NCBI GenBank assembly: GCA_001466705.2
Contig: LATX02000230.1
Location: 124,001-188,000 of the forward strand
Origin: Moniliophthora roreri
Taxonomy: Eukaryota; Basidiomycota; Agaricomycetes; Agaricales; Marasmiaceae
DNA: 64,000 nt
Direction: 5' to 3'
Shown here in pieces: positions 34,580-44,554 of the stretch (the stretch's first letter is position 1; every line of letters begins with the position of its first letter). A program made the translations under genes and the position numbers. The notes below the pieces were generated by a model that worked only from the letters and a program-made list of their open reading frames with translations, did no database searches and was not told the DNA's origin.

Positions 34580-35908
34580 TTAAAAACCCTCTTGCTCCAT
34601 CAGATCGATAAGGAGGTTCTTCTCTTCTTCCATCTGGTCATTTACTAAGGCCCTGATCTTAGCAAATCTTTCTTCCTTTGAGAGCTTCTTTGGCTCTTCC
34701 TGCCTTTTTTTGTCCTTCTTTGGCATGTCCGGGCAGTCCTTGATGCGATGTCCATTCCTTCCGCATCTAAAGCACAACCCTTTCGCCATATACTCCTTGC
34801 GATCAATGTCGACAATCTGTTTAATAGTGACATTCTCCTTCTTTCGAAAGTTCCTTTGAGGCTTCTTCCCTCCATGTTCTTCGTCCCATGTCTTTCCATA
34901 CTCCAACGCTTGTTTATAGCTTTTGTCAAACAGTATGGCAGCATTCATCCAGTCCTTGATCGTAGTAGGAGTGCCTTCCGGTCTTGTCATGATTTTAAGC
35001 ACCAAGCTTCTGGGCAACTCTTGTTTAAAAGCCACAATCTGCACAGCATCATTGTAACCTGTCTGTTTCATGAGATAGGCAAACTGATATGTGTATTCGT
35101 CTGCCCTCTCCTTCATCCTTAAGTCTTTGAGCTCCAACTGCACTTTCAGAGCTAGATCGAGAGGTTCAAAGGAAGTTCTGAAGTCATCCAAAAATTCTGC
35201 CCATGTAACCTTCTTGGCTTCTGGATCGAATGCGAGTAGAAGATCGCTTTTGTCGTTCTTCCAAAACTCTCCCAGTCCATCAGTCATGTATGAAAGAAGG
35301 AACAGCTTCTTTGACCTGTCATCGGGGAATGCCTTTGGGTTAAGTGCTACATAGATCAGCACTTCTCGTAGGAACTTCTTGGCCTCCTTCCGGGATCCAG
35401 TAAAGGCTCTTGGCAGGGCAGCTTTCACTTCTTTTACTGCTGTCACCATCTGTACCAGCATTGAGGAACCAATAACCACTTCTTCAACCTTCGGTTCCTC
35501 TTTCTTGGGTCTGCTTCCTGACGGCTTTTTATCCTCTGCCATTGCTTCAAGTTGTATTCTCAGTGATCGTGGGCTGTTCTTTAACCCTTGTAGCAATCGT
35601 TGAAATGGGTCTAACTCCTCCGGCGAGTTCGCAGAGGTGTTCAATGTATCTGATTCTGGTGGCTTCGGTGTACTTGGTGAGGATCTCTCTTCGGATTCGA
35701 TCGGTCTTGATCCAGTCAAAATGGATGGTGGGGTCAAGTTTCTCCTTATTCCTAGGTCTTCTTCGGGTGTCTCGGTTAGTTGCTGACTCGTTGGCAATGG
35801 CGAGTGCAAGGGGGTCAGGAGCTCTCTGCACGATGCTCTCGTTAAAGGTGGAACTGCTCGTCCACCAGGATTCAATATGGATTGGGTTAATAACCCATGC
35901 CGGCACAC
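34580..35908 (-). CDS. Gag polyprotein of the gypsy element (442 aa)
   Basis: ATG 35908 to TAA 34580. The N-terminal ~150 residues are Pro/Ser/Thr-rich. The capsid-like core includes FTGSRKEAKKFLREVLIY, FDPEAKKVTWAEFLDDF and the retrotransposon-gag block YTYQFAYLMKQTGYND. The C-terminus has a zinc knuckle CFRCGRNGHRIKDC (CX2CX4HX4C) that packages RNA. It is the only element ORF without a stop. The part from about residue 210 on is repeated exactly as 33692-34303 because of the duplicated block at N 34387. An overlapping frame (35547-36002, 151 codons) is open upstream and might reflect an alternative leader; it was not called as a gene. Confidence 0.88.
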   Translation of the reverse strand: MCRHGLLTQSILNPGGRAVPPLTRASCRELLTPLHSPLPTSQQLTETPEEDLGIRRNLTPPSILTGSRPIESEERSSPSTPKPPESDTLNTSANSPEELDPFQRLLQGLKNSPRSLRIQLEAMAEDKKPSGSRPKKEEPKVEEVVIGSSMLVQMVTAVKEVKAALPRAFTGSRKEAKKFLREVLIYVALNPKAFPDDRSKKLFLLSYMTDGLGEFWKNDKSDLLLAFDPEAKKVTWAEFLDDFRTSFEPLDLALKVQLELKDLRMKERADEYTYQFAYLMKQTGYNDAVQIVAFKQELPRSLVLKIMTRPEGTPTTIKDWMNAAILFDKSYKQALEYGKTWDEEHGGKKPQRNFRKKENVTIKQIVDIDRKEYMAKGLCFRCGRNGHRIKDCPDMPKKDKKRQEEPKKLSKEERFAKIRALVNDQMEEEKNLLIDLMEQEGF

Positions 35909-36007
35909 CTCTGCTTCGGCGATGTCTTGTTCTATCTGTTGTTCTGTCTGTGGCGGCGTCTTGTCGTTCCTCGATGATGCCTAAACCTGGATAGGTCGGC
36001 AATCGAT

Positions 36008-36018
36008 CAGCTTGACCT
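36008..36018 (-). promoter_or_regulatory. Primer-binding site, self-priming type (AGGTCAAGCTG)
   Basis: Two nt inside the 5' LTR, the element-sense sequence AGGTCAAGCTG is exactly complementary over 11 nt to CAGCTTGACCT at 36186-36176 within the same LTR, 33 nt downstream of a TATTTAA box. No match to a common tRNA 3' end (for instance TGGTATCAGAG) was recognised. In Tf1-like elements the first 11 nt of the transcript pair with the PBS and prime reverse transcription. Confidence 0.7.
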
Positions 36019-36020
36019 TA

Positions 36021-36486
36021 TGTTACGTTACTTGCATAGCAACGTCAACCCAACCACTCTAGCGAAGTGTCACCTCTGTTCAAGTAGTTGTTCAAGTTCA
36101 AGTTTGAGTTTGTTCAGCAGTTGCTGAAGTTCAGAAGTCCTTCAATCATTGCGTTGACACAAGCTAGTATTAACCAGGTCAAGCTGGAGACTCTGAGTCT
36201 CAGCTTGAGCACTTAAATATGTTACAACCGTTCTAGTACTACATACATAAAAGCAGTAAGTCCAGTATTTAGTGAGAATTCCCGAGTCTGTCAGGATATG
36301 AGTAATACAAGGGGATAAGCAAAAGGGGACAGGGAAGGTGTATGAGTCCGATGACAAGAGAAGCATGTGGAGGAGAAGAAGAAGAAGAAGAGAAGAAGAA
36401 GGGGACTGGGAAGGTGTACGAGTCCGATGGAGTGGGAAGCATAGAAAGAAGAAAGGAAATGTAACGAGAAGAAAAGAAACGTAACA
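36021..36486 (-). repeat. 5' LTR of the gypsy element (466 bp)
   Basis: Begins TGTTACG in element sense and ends ...CGTAACA. It contains the promoter and the predicted transcript start. See the 3' LTR for the CpG-only divergence. Confidence 0.92.
36176..36219 (-). promoter_or_regulatory. LTR core promoter and predicted transcript 5' end
   Basis: TATTTAA begins at 36219 in element sense and CAGCTTGACCT begins at 36186, 33 nt later, the usual TATA-to-start distance. That 11-mer is the complement of the PBS, which independently supports the start. The same box and 11-mer exist in the 3' LTR (28516-28559). Confidence 0.55.
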
Positions 36487-38342
36487 TGCAGTGTGAAGAA
36501 CTCCCTTCCAGAAACAGAAATAAGTCTTGGAAGAACCGTCATTGAAATTTGAAAGCTACTCAGTAGCGAACAGACTAACCAATTACCCCATGAAGATGCT
36601 GGCCCCAGCAAACAAAACTCATAGGAGTCAGCACAGGTGGAGCATTGCAGTCATTATATTGTGTGGATTGTATCAATTTCTGCGATACAACGTAACACGT
36701 GGTGTAGTATGGAGAGGGACACAGGGTGAAATCATTGGGTGTATTCCAGTCAGACTCCACTCCTTATAGTGATTTTGGAGNATTCAGCATGGTGATGAAC
36801 TCATTCGACACAGTAGTGTTTGCTCCTCATAGTAAACTATATTCTGATTGCTCATTAGATTTCTCAGTGCTCTTGATGACATGCCATGTGTTGGGAATTC
36901 AAGGTAGAGCAAGACGAGTACCACCTTTGCACAACAACCATGGTGATCACAATATTGGTGTTCTGGTTTGACTGGTTATACACCATACACTATTTCAACA
37001 TTGTAGATTCCTGACTGGGCATGTATAAGAACTGAATAGTGTTGAAGACAAAATCTCTGTGCTCCATTGGAATGCAGAGGTTGCGCAGTGAGCACGTTGA
37101 TGCCTACTTACCGAGTTGATCACCTCATCAAATTCAGTTGAACCTCAAGCACTCTCGGATTATCATTATGAATATCATGAAATTCTGTATTTCCTCGCTA
37201 CTATGATTACATGCCCTTGACAAGTCGTGATAGGTTGTGTCAGTCGATACCATCCTTCCACCATATTTCACCTTTTAATTTTGCAATAGTTCCAGCTGGC
37301 AAGGAATGACCGGGTGAATCAAATAAGCAATCCCTCTCGAGTGATTTTCAAGGCACACACCTTTCAATCTGTCTGCTCTGCCTGCAGTGTGAAGAACTCC
37401 CTTCTGGAAACAGAAATAAGTCTTGGAAGAACCGTCATTGAAATTTGAAAGCTACTCAGTAGCGAACAGACTAACCAATTACCCCATGAAGATGCTAGCC
37501 CCAGCAAACAAAACTCATAGGAGTCGGCACAGGTGGAGCATTGCAGTCGTTATATTGTGTGGATTGTATCAATTTCCGCGATACAACATGACATGTGGTG
37601 TAGTATGGAGAGGGACACAGGGCGAAATCATTGGGTGTATTCCAGTCAGACTCTGCTCCTTATAGTGATTTTGGAGTAGGCTTCAAGAGGCAATAAGCAA
37701 GTTAATGAAAGTACTGTGTGGGACATGACGACCACGTACCTTGTTGATAGTTGTGCATTTTGCACAATTCCATAGCCTCTTAACTTCGAGAATCCAGAAC
37801 ATATCAACAGACACCAACAGAGCTACGAAGACAGAGGTGGGATCAGTGTAGTGAAGAAAAAGAATACATACCGTATCACTAATCCACTCATTGAGACCTA
37901 TCTCAAAACAAATTTCCCATCCCAGGGCCTAAGGACTCGTATTGAGGGTGCTATCGTGTATATGGAGTGCTTCGCTGGCATTCTGGCGATAATTCCGGAA
38001 AGGGAAACGGGTATAGCTGGGCACAGGGCGCGAGATGATGGTGGTTTGATGTCAAGAGGCACCTGTTGATGAATGTTTGTGATGTTGATGTTCAGGAGAC
38101 CGATGCGGTGACGGCGATGAAAATGGAAAGGTGATGAAACTGGCATTGCAGGGAGTGCTGAGTCAAGCAGCAAGAGGGACTTGAGATGACTTGGTGAGTG
38201 GACGGAAAGTATCGAAATTATTTGAGATACATGAGGGTGGTTTCCGTGTGCGGCCAGGAAAAAAATTTAACGTCAAGTCTGATGGACCGGTGTCCCCCTT
38301 CTGGTCCATCAGATATGATGTTCTGGGTGGGAACCAAAGGTG

Positions 38343-39166
38343 CTGCTAACTGCATGAATATTGAATCATTATATTCATCCATGTGATGAGGGTGAGCCTC
38401 CCGAAGTTCCTCTGTTGACATTCAACCAACGAGGAGCTCAACCCTCTTATGCCAGGAAGAGTAGTTAACCTCGAACAGGTGTATATGGACTGCGTATCTC
38501 ATGATATGGCTATATGCAAGCTCGAGCACTGCGGGAAATTTCCAGGCTCTTCACCAGCTTGAATTGATTTTTACAGCATATACTTGCTTGATTTGTACTT
38601 AAAGAGGTGACAAGCTGTCGTGGTCTGTTCAAGATTGCACAGCATACATGGTCTTCCATTGTGAGAAGTATCATGAGTACTACTTTAAGCAACGATGGGG
38701 TGGTGCTTCGACCAGCATCATTCCAAAGGTAAGGCCCTTAGTTTGTGTTGAACCCTCATGTTTTGCAACTTTGGAGCAACATTGATTGGAGGGAATATTG
38801 GATTAAACAGCAAGGCACAGAGATATAGGGGTTGAAAGAAAATACTTTGAATGAGAGCATAAATAGTCATGTAGAAACCAAAACCGACACAAAAGAACAA
38901 GAAAAGAGAAAAGAGGCGATCAAAAGGCGGCCCATAAATCATAAGTGATGCCATATGGCACAGAAAGCAACGTGAAAGCAGAGGAGAAGGAGAGTGACGA
39001 TAGCGAGATACGATGACAGTCGAGTGAGCATCATAATCCATATGAAATCAGTACGAAATGCACCAGAGTATGGTATGTTGAAGTCCTATGAACGCAGCAT
39101 CAGAACATGAGAGGTAATGAGCGAAAAATAACCATGCCGTTAATAGTTGAGGACATTCAACTGGCA
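38343..39166. other. Intergenic, no supported gene
   Basis: A hydrophobic minus-strand ORF (38718-39041, IYGPPFDRLFSLFLFFCVGF) has no family match and no coding-like neighbours. The region carries the 3' flank of the small gene at 39167-39798. Confidence 0.35.
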
Positions 39167-39798
39167 GTCATTGTTGTCAGCTGTCGATGGCGATGACGTG
39201 ATGCGGGAGGCGTGCCTTCAAGTGGCCGACGTGAAGTGGTATCTCCAAGGGATAACACTGGAAGAATGTGTGGTAGTGGATTCGAGTGATTTGCTGTGTC
39301 GGTGGGTGTAGCCATTTTGACTTCTGACTGACATTGAGCATCAGATTCAATGAGCAGCTAACATCAAAACATTAGCATGGATGAAAGAGAGAGCGAAGGG
39401 TAGACTACGTACCTGAATGTCATGTTCAAGATCTTCCGCGTCCTTGTACCAAGCAACGATGTCTAGGACCAGGGAAGGGTGAAAGCCAAGATAAATCTTC
39501 CACAACGATTGTGTTTTATCCATGTTGAGATCTCTAGAGCAGACCCTGGAAGCTCTGTTCTTCAACCTATGCACTCTACTCATTAGATAGCCCGAGATGA
39601 ATAACTGAATCGATGTACACGGTTAACCTGATTGCCTTTTCTTGGAGCTCGTTGCCAAAACGAACCCACAATACTGTTGCAAGCGCCATGTCATAGACTT
39701 GGTTGACCTTTTTTTGCTTCGTGGTCAGTTCTAATGTGGTGAAGCATGGGTAACGAGATTGAAGGTAAGGCCATAGATGAGGTAGCTGCCTGTGTCAT
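39167..39798 (-). CDS. Unrecognised helical agaric protein, possible frameshift
   Basis: ATG 39796-39798 starts MTQAATSSMALPSIS. After a run of seven A near 39705 the protein continues only one base out of frame as VNQVYDMALATVLWVRFGNE (exon to 39628). Exon 2 (39413-39575) gives VHRLKNRASRV and MDKTQSLWKIYLGFHPSLVL plus WYKDAEDLEHDIQ. Exon 3 (39167-39357) gives LLIESDAQCQ and a Ser/Thr/Pro-rich end, with TGA at 39167-39169. Introns of 52 and 55 bp with good borders support the exons. The block 'FHPSLVLDI..WY..AEDLEHDIQLLIE.DAQ' recalls uncharacterised agaric coiled-coil proteins. Function unknown; the A-run break may be a sequencing error. Confidence 0.5.
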
Positions 39799-40654
39799 TG
39801 GAAATTGGATTTAGGGTATTCTGGGTGGATCTGAGGGTGGACATTTAGAAATAGAAACTTTGGATTAGAGAACTGGACATACTAAAGGACAGAACTGCTT
39901 TTTATGTGGATTCATAGTAGCACTAGTGAAAACAGGGATTCCGGAATGCAAAAGTTGATCAAATTCACAGGTCTGAATTGACACCAGAAATCCGATTCTC
40001 AGCACGATGGACTTTCAGTTCATTAGTCAATGCCATGATGATACTGAAAAGGTAATGTGACAGTTCATTTTGTGTCTGATGTACCCTGGCCCAATGGCTC
40101 ACTTACAGCTATTTCCATAATTCTAGGCCACATTGAAAAAAAAAGTTGGATTACCAATAGCTCCACTATGATATCATTATGTCATAGATACCACCTATAC
40201 ACAGCACAAGATCATAAATTACGCAACGTGGATAATGTGCCAGATTTCTAAAATACCTTAGATTTTCTTCAAATTATCAGAACCTTAAATTATCCTGGCC
40301 AGATAATCTGACAGCACAAATTATTCTACCGACTTTGGGGACTTAGAGAAATTATGGGGATCGGCCAAGCTCATGATATGACTCATCGCCTCTTGCTTCC
40401 TGCCACATCATTGCATCGACGACTCAGCACACAGCTGGCCACCATCTGCTGCTCTGTCGATGCCGTCTTTCGATCTTTTGCTCCCGAGACAGACTTTTTA
40501 CTTCATCAAGGTTCAGAAGCACAACCTTGGTGCAAGATTCTCCTCCAAGACTTCGGTTCGTATTGTGGTTAGGAGGCAATGGATTCGAATGGTTGCATGG
40601 ATATTGTGGATCCTGAGTGAGTCGTACATCATCCATGGTCTGCCTACAACACTG
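39799..40654. other. Intergenic, no gene seen
   Basis: AT-rich with short inconsistent ORFs. Nothing here has a recognisable domain. Confidence 0.35.
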
Positions 40655-41170
40655 TGTTGAAGCACTGTACCTGTACTATACTAAACTAGGTACATTAGGA
40701 ACTCTAGTTATTATATTACTTGCATCTGTGATCAACTACAGAACTTACAAAGTACATTCCTGAGCTTCTCTGGAGCTTGCACTATAGTCATAGGAGTGCT
40801 CCCTTGTCCAGTAGGAGTATTGTAACCTCATGTACAATACAGTAGAACTCATGTAGAACACATGTATAGCTTCTTCTACTGTCAGACAATTGTATTGTGT
40901 CTCTTCAAGACACATTATTCTAGGATACTTTGTCTCACAAGTATTCAGTAGCTTACATCCATAGCTTACTAGGTTTCACTGTTTATCCACGGAACTTATC
41001 CTTTAGAGTAGTATAAAAGCAAGCATGTATGTAGCTACATTCCTCAGTTCAATTTACATTGACTACTCTGCACATTGCACCTCTACAACCCTCAAGGTTC
41101 TAGCAAGCTCTTGTACAAATGTGAGTTGAGCACACTCCACTGCGCTTTATGTCTCTGTTCTGTCTCAACA
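40655..41170 (+). repeat. Solo-LTR-like sequence (516 bp)
   Basis: It begins TGTTGA and ends TCAACA, a perfect 6-bp inverted terminal pair, with TATAAAA at 41012-41018 about 160 bp before the end, as in an LTR promoter. Flanking pentamers (CACTG / TAAGT) do not match, no PBS or coding sequence follows, and no second copy is in the window. The call rests on structure only. Confidence 0.35.
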
Positions 41171-41497
41171 TAAGTAATGCCAAAAGTCCAGAGTGACAAA
41201 GGGAATAGTTCTTGCCTATCTCCATAGGGTCAGGTTCCAGGCTAAGTATGTTTTCTCTGACATTGAATGAACTGTTCACTGGGAGCCAGATTGATCATAA
41301 GATTTAGAGCGGACACAGAAGATTCTAAGTATTGCCTAGAAGAGTCGTTTTCAAATTCATTACTTGTAGCTGTCACCAAGAGTGAGGTCCTGGGGCTCTT
41401 CTCGTCTTCTAATCTTGGAGATAATACTCGGAGAATTTAACATGAGAAGGCACCGTTTGACTTTTCAAGAAATCCTCTTTCGATTGATAAATTTCTG

Positions 41498-42706
41498 CTG
41501 TTCCAAGAATTCCTCTCGTTCAATCGATATCCAATCCCAGAACCACCCACCACCCCCCATCAACCTTTTCCGACACTCAAAGAAACTTATGACTACCTCA
41601 GAGGTTTTGCTGAGCCATACATCAAATCAGGCCAAATTTGATTGGGACATGAAGTTGTTTCCATGGAAGAACTGCCTGACAACGCAGAATGGAACGTCAA
41701 ATTCAAGAATTGGTTGAATAGCTGGGACGGAGTAGAAAGAGATGAAGTTTGGGATGCAGTTGTCGTTGCTGTGGGGTGGTATGATAACCCTGTGTGGCCT
41801 AATACCCCGGGGCTATCTGAGCTCATAGAAAAGAGACTTGCAAGGCATGCAAAGTCCTGGAGAGGTCCTGTGGGTCTTGCTGGCAAGGTATATCGCTTTC
41901 TTGCCCATTCTTTCATACATTTTTTTTTGCTGGCAGCGCGCTCTCATCATTGGCAATGCCAATTCCTCTAACGATATTGCAGCTCACCTCACCCCAGTTG
42001 CTCAAAGACCTGTATATCGCTCAGTTCAACATACAGCCTTCCCTGGATTTTCTAGTCTCCCAGACGAACATATAGAAGATGTTGCTCCTGTTCAATCCTA
42101 TGTCCTTGATACTACGACAAACAAGATCACTGCTCATCTTGAAAATGGTACCATTATCGAGGATATTGACCAAGTCATCGTCGGGAACGAATATAGGCCT
42201 TATCCTTCTTTCATTCACATTTGCACTGAAGGACAGCTGAGGCCACTCATCGTATACCTTCACTTCACTGACACATCCTCTACGCACTCAACACATCTTT
42301 GGCATTCATTATGGCATACACACTGTTGACGGTGAACGACATTGCTTCATCCTGGCTCGCACTTGTTTGGACTGGCAAGATAGCTATTCCGGATACTCTC
42401 GAAGTGCGGCTAGTGTTTGAGAAGGAAAGGTTGGAAGTTATTTAGAAAGGTCGGAAGGAATGGGCAGAGAACTGGGTTAGAGCAGGTGAACATGATAATC
42501 GGGCAATGCCTTCTTCAATCTTGCAATTCTCTATTTTGGCTGCATCCAAAGAAGAGCATGCTGGTGGTTTCAGAGAAGAGGCAGTCAAGGCTCGTCTGGA
42601 GTGGGGAGGGACCTATGTTGAGTGGATTGAAGAGAAGGGTTTGGAGAGAGAGGATGTTCCTGATGAAGTTTGCAGCATTGAAGTGGGCAAGGAAGAACAA
42701 GATTAA
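41498..42706 (+). pseudogene. Flavin-containing monooxygenase-like pseudogene
   Basis: The frame reads FNRYPIPEPPTTPHQPFPTL, KETYDYLRGFAEPYIKSGQI, a TGA at 41639-41641, then LGHEVVSMEELP, VWDAVVVAVGWYDNPVWPNT and, after an intron (41889-41938), RALIIGNANSSNDIAAHL, corresponding to the NADPH-binding G.G.S.ND segment of FMOs. HLENGTIIEDIDQVIVGNEY takes the place of the usual G(T)GY. The C-terminus resumes NDIASSWLALVWTGKIAIP, meets TAG, and continues to TAA 42704-42706. The N-terminal FAD-binding GxGxxG exon is not visible; the LTR-like repeat at 40655-41170 lies where it would be expected. FMOs hydroxylate soft nucleophiles using FAD and NADPH; this copy is not functional. Confidence 0.8.
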
Positions 42707-43467
42707 AGATGGAACGGAAATCTAAGGTAAGCTACTACTAGGCACTTCCAGGTCCAAGAGTTTACTGAGGCTAACTTCAAAATGCAGATGTGCATTTTGT
42801 TTGTATAGTTATTTTGAATATATCCAAGACTGTATTGCTGCCACGAAGTGAAGTCTGATTATTGCGGAAGTTCATCCTATTTGTCAACGTCTCATAATCC
42901 TGAAGCATCTCAAGAATGCCCTGGGGAAGACGCAAATTATGATTCATGAGTACCTTACCGGTCAGTTACATTGAGTAACCTGAGGTCTCGAGCACACTGG
43001 GCTTTTCGATGTTGACTGGATGCATTAATGACCCAACGAGTAGTATGCATCAGCACCTTCAGCTCTTGAACGAGACTGACTTGACTTATATCTAGACATT
43101 CATATCGACACCTTGCAGAAGTTTCACAGGCTCCATGCTTTGCCAGGAGCTGGCCAAATGACGGAAAAGGGATCAGTCTGTGTACAGCTTGTCAAACACT
43201 GGTTGTCTTCTCATCCGGGGCTATGGAAAGGCATGGTCCCATGACGTCACGCGTCGTAAGTTTCTCGAGGCTGTCCTGGCAGACGAGGGTAAGTCAAGCA
43301 AGGTTCTGATCTTACATGGATATATTATTCCTTCAGAAGAGTTTATGCCTTGAAAATAAATAGCAACAAGCTGGATGGGAGTAGGGAAAAAATGCGAACA
43401 GAAAAATAGGTATACCCTACTACGCATCGGGTCATGGGACCATGACTTTCCGTGGCCCCGAGTATTC
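42707..43467. other. Intergenic, no gene seen
   Basis: Downstream flank of the FMO pseudogene; no domain-bearing ORF on either strand. Confidence 0.4.
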
Positions 43468-43988
43468 CAGCTAACCAAATAATCGTAGGCCGCTTTGAAA
43501 AAAAAAAGTGATGATTACCAAGCATTTCACACACCCACGCCGGCAGCCCAAGAGTCGCCGCCGCATCCGTTCCCTCTGCCAAACCATGGGCAACTATCAA
43601 TACATCATGCAGTATTATCTGCGAGAACAAAAGCCTTCTGAAATCTCACATCATTCTGGCTACAGCAAGACTGCCAGTATTACTTTGCTGGTTCGGTGGG
43701 TATAGGGATACATGGTTGAGTGTAAACAATTTTACTCTAGCGTCTGACTAGCAACATATAGTACAAAAAAATTCCTGTGGAGTGCACACGCGTGTTATGG
43801 CATTCGGGCTTTGTGGGTGCTTGGCGCTTGGACTGATGGAAGGGAGAGTCGATTAGTCGTCAGATCGAGACCCGACTTATCATTTGACGACTAATCGACT
43901 CTGGACTCGGACTGATGGCGTGGGTGTGTGAAGTGCTTTGTCATCATACATTTTTCTTCAGAACGGCCTACGATTATTTGGTTAGCTG
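43468..43988. mobile_element. Fold-back/MITE-like element, 521 bp
   Basis: 43468 onward (CAGCTAACCAAATAATCGTA) is matched in inverted orientation up to 43988, with arms of about 85-90 bp at roughly 80% identity, including TTTCACACACCCACGCC. No clear target duplication (left GAGTATTC, right TCAGAGGA). There is no transposase; a 65-codon ORF inside is not recognisable. A strong 17-bp hairpin sits in the right half. Confidence 0.65.
43846..43901. repeat. 17-bp perfect hairpin with 22-nt loop
   Basis: GAGTCGATTAGTCGTCA at 43846-43862 is the exact reverse complement of TGACGACTAATCGACTC at 43885-43901. It lies inside the fold-back element next to its right arm. Confidence 0.8.
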
Positions 43989-44554
43989 TCAGAGGAGTCG
44001 ATACTTTCCTTGCAGTGCAGATAGGATGGCAGCGATCAACTTGCGGAAATTTGCTAATGAATTGGTCCTGAGAACAGCTCGAGAGCGGAGGTGACACACG
44101 TTGAAGCTTTAGTGTCCTGGTGGCAAGTAATTTTGGCCCTCATCAAGAATTCGGATAGCCGGGAAGGCTCTTGAGATATTTCAATGCATCGTGGTAATGA
44201 AGACGTTAAAGCGGTAAGTGTCTTCACTGAATGAAATGAATATACTAGTAATCAAGTAAAGAGGCAACAGATTCCAAAGTTCAGTATGTTGTCGGCAGCC
44301 GTTCGGTCTTGGTCTGTCATTTTCACGAGCTCTCAAACCGACGTTGGGCTACGCCGAAGCAGTTCAAATCACCGGAAGACTCGAATGCCCTCTTGCCCCA
44401 AATGGATGCCATCAAGACGGGACCCCGGGCGGTCCGTATTAATGGAAGCGCCAATATTCGAGTCATAGCATTGTTCGTGGGTAGTTCACACCTCGCGTAT
44501 ACGTATACTTGAGGTAGTATTTTACACCTCTCATCCTCTTTCGTCTTTCCAGCA
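43989..44554. other. Intergenic upstream of the arrestin-like gene
   Basis: No supported gene. Overlapping ORFs at 44286-44512 show no domain and no splice link to the gene starting at 44555. Confidence 0.35.

Larger units (their letters stand above)
28361..36486 (-). mobile_element. Ty3/gypsy chromovirus, nearly complete but inactivated
   Basis: The element is bounded by two 466-bp LTRs (28361-28826 and 36021-36486), each TGTTA...TAACA, within a TGCAG target duplication. On the minus strand the order is 5' LTR, PBS, gag with a CCHC knuckle, protease, reverse transcriptase, RNase H, integrase with a C-terminal chromodomain, extra 3' ORFs, PPT, 3' LTR. This is the Tf1/sushi-type chromovirus order; chromodomains usually direct integration to particular chromatin. 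Pol lies in a single frame but is cut by in-frame TGA/TAG codons, and the RT catalytic motif is YMDN. 34387 is an N at which 887 bp of gag/pro are repeated exactly, so the assembled length overstates the true one by about 0.9 kb. Confidence 0.92.
26046..38342. mobile_element. Second copy of the TIR element, interrupted and probably chimeric
   Basis: The left end (CACCTTTGG at 26046) and right end (CCAAAGGTG at 38342) match the 1252-4734 element, but the 8-mers next to them differ (ACCTACCG left, CTGCTAAC right), so there is no target duplication. Inside, 26046-27467 matches 1252-2680. After N 27468 the match resumes at about 2879, skipping ~200 bp. At 28360 a gypsy element is inserted and the host match continues at 36487-36780. 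After N 36781 the match jumps back to about 3166, so the 3166-4063 part occurs twice, the second time without the gypsy insertion. This looks like pieces of at least two copies joined during assembly. Confidence 0.75.

Noticed and set aside
35547..36002. 151-codon ORF overlapping the gag N-terminus
   Set aside because: It is in a different frame from gag, has no domain, and lies in a Pro/Ser-rich coding region where alternative frames are often open.
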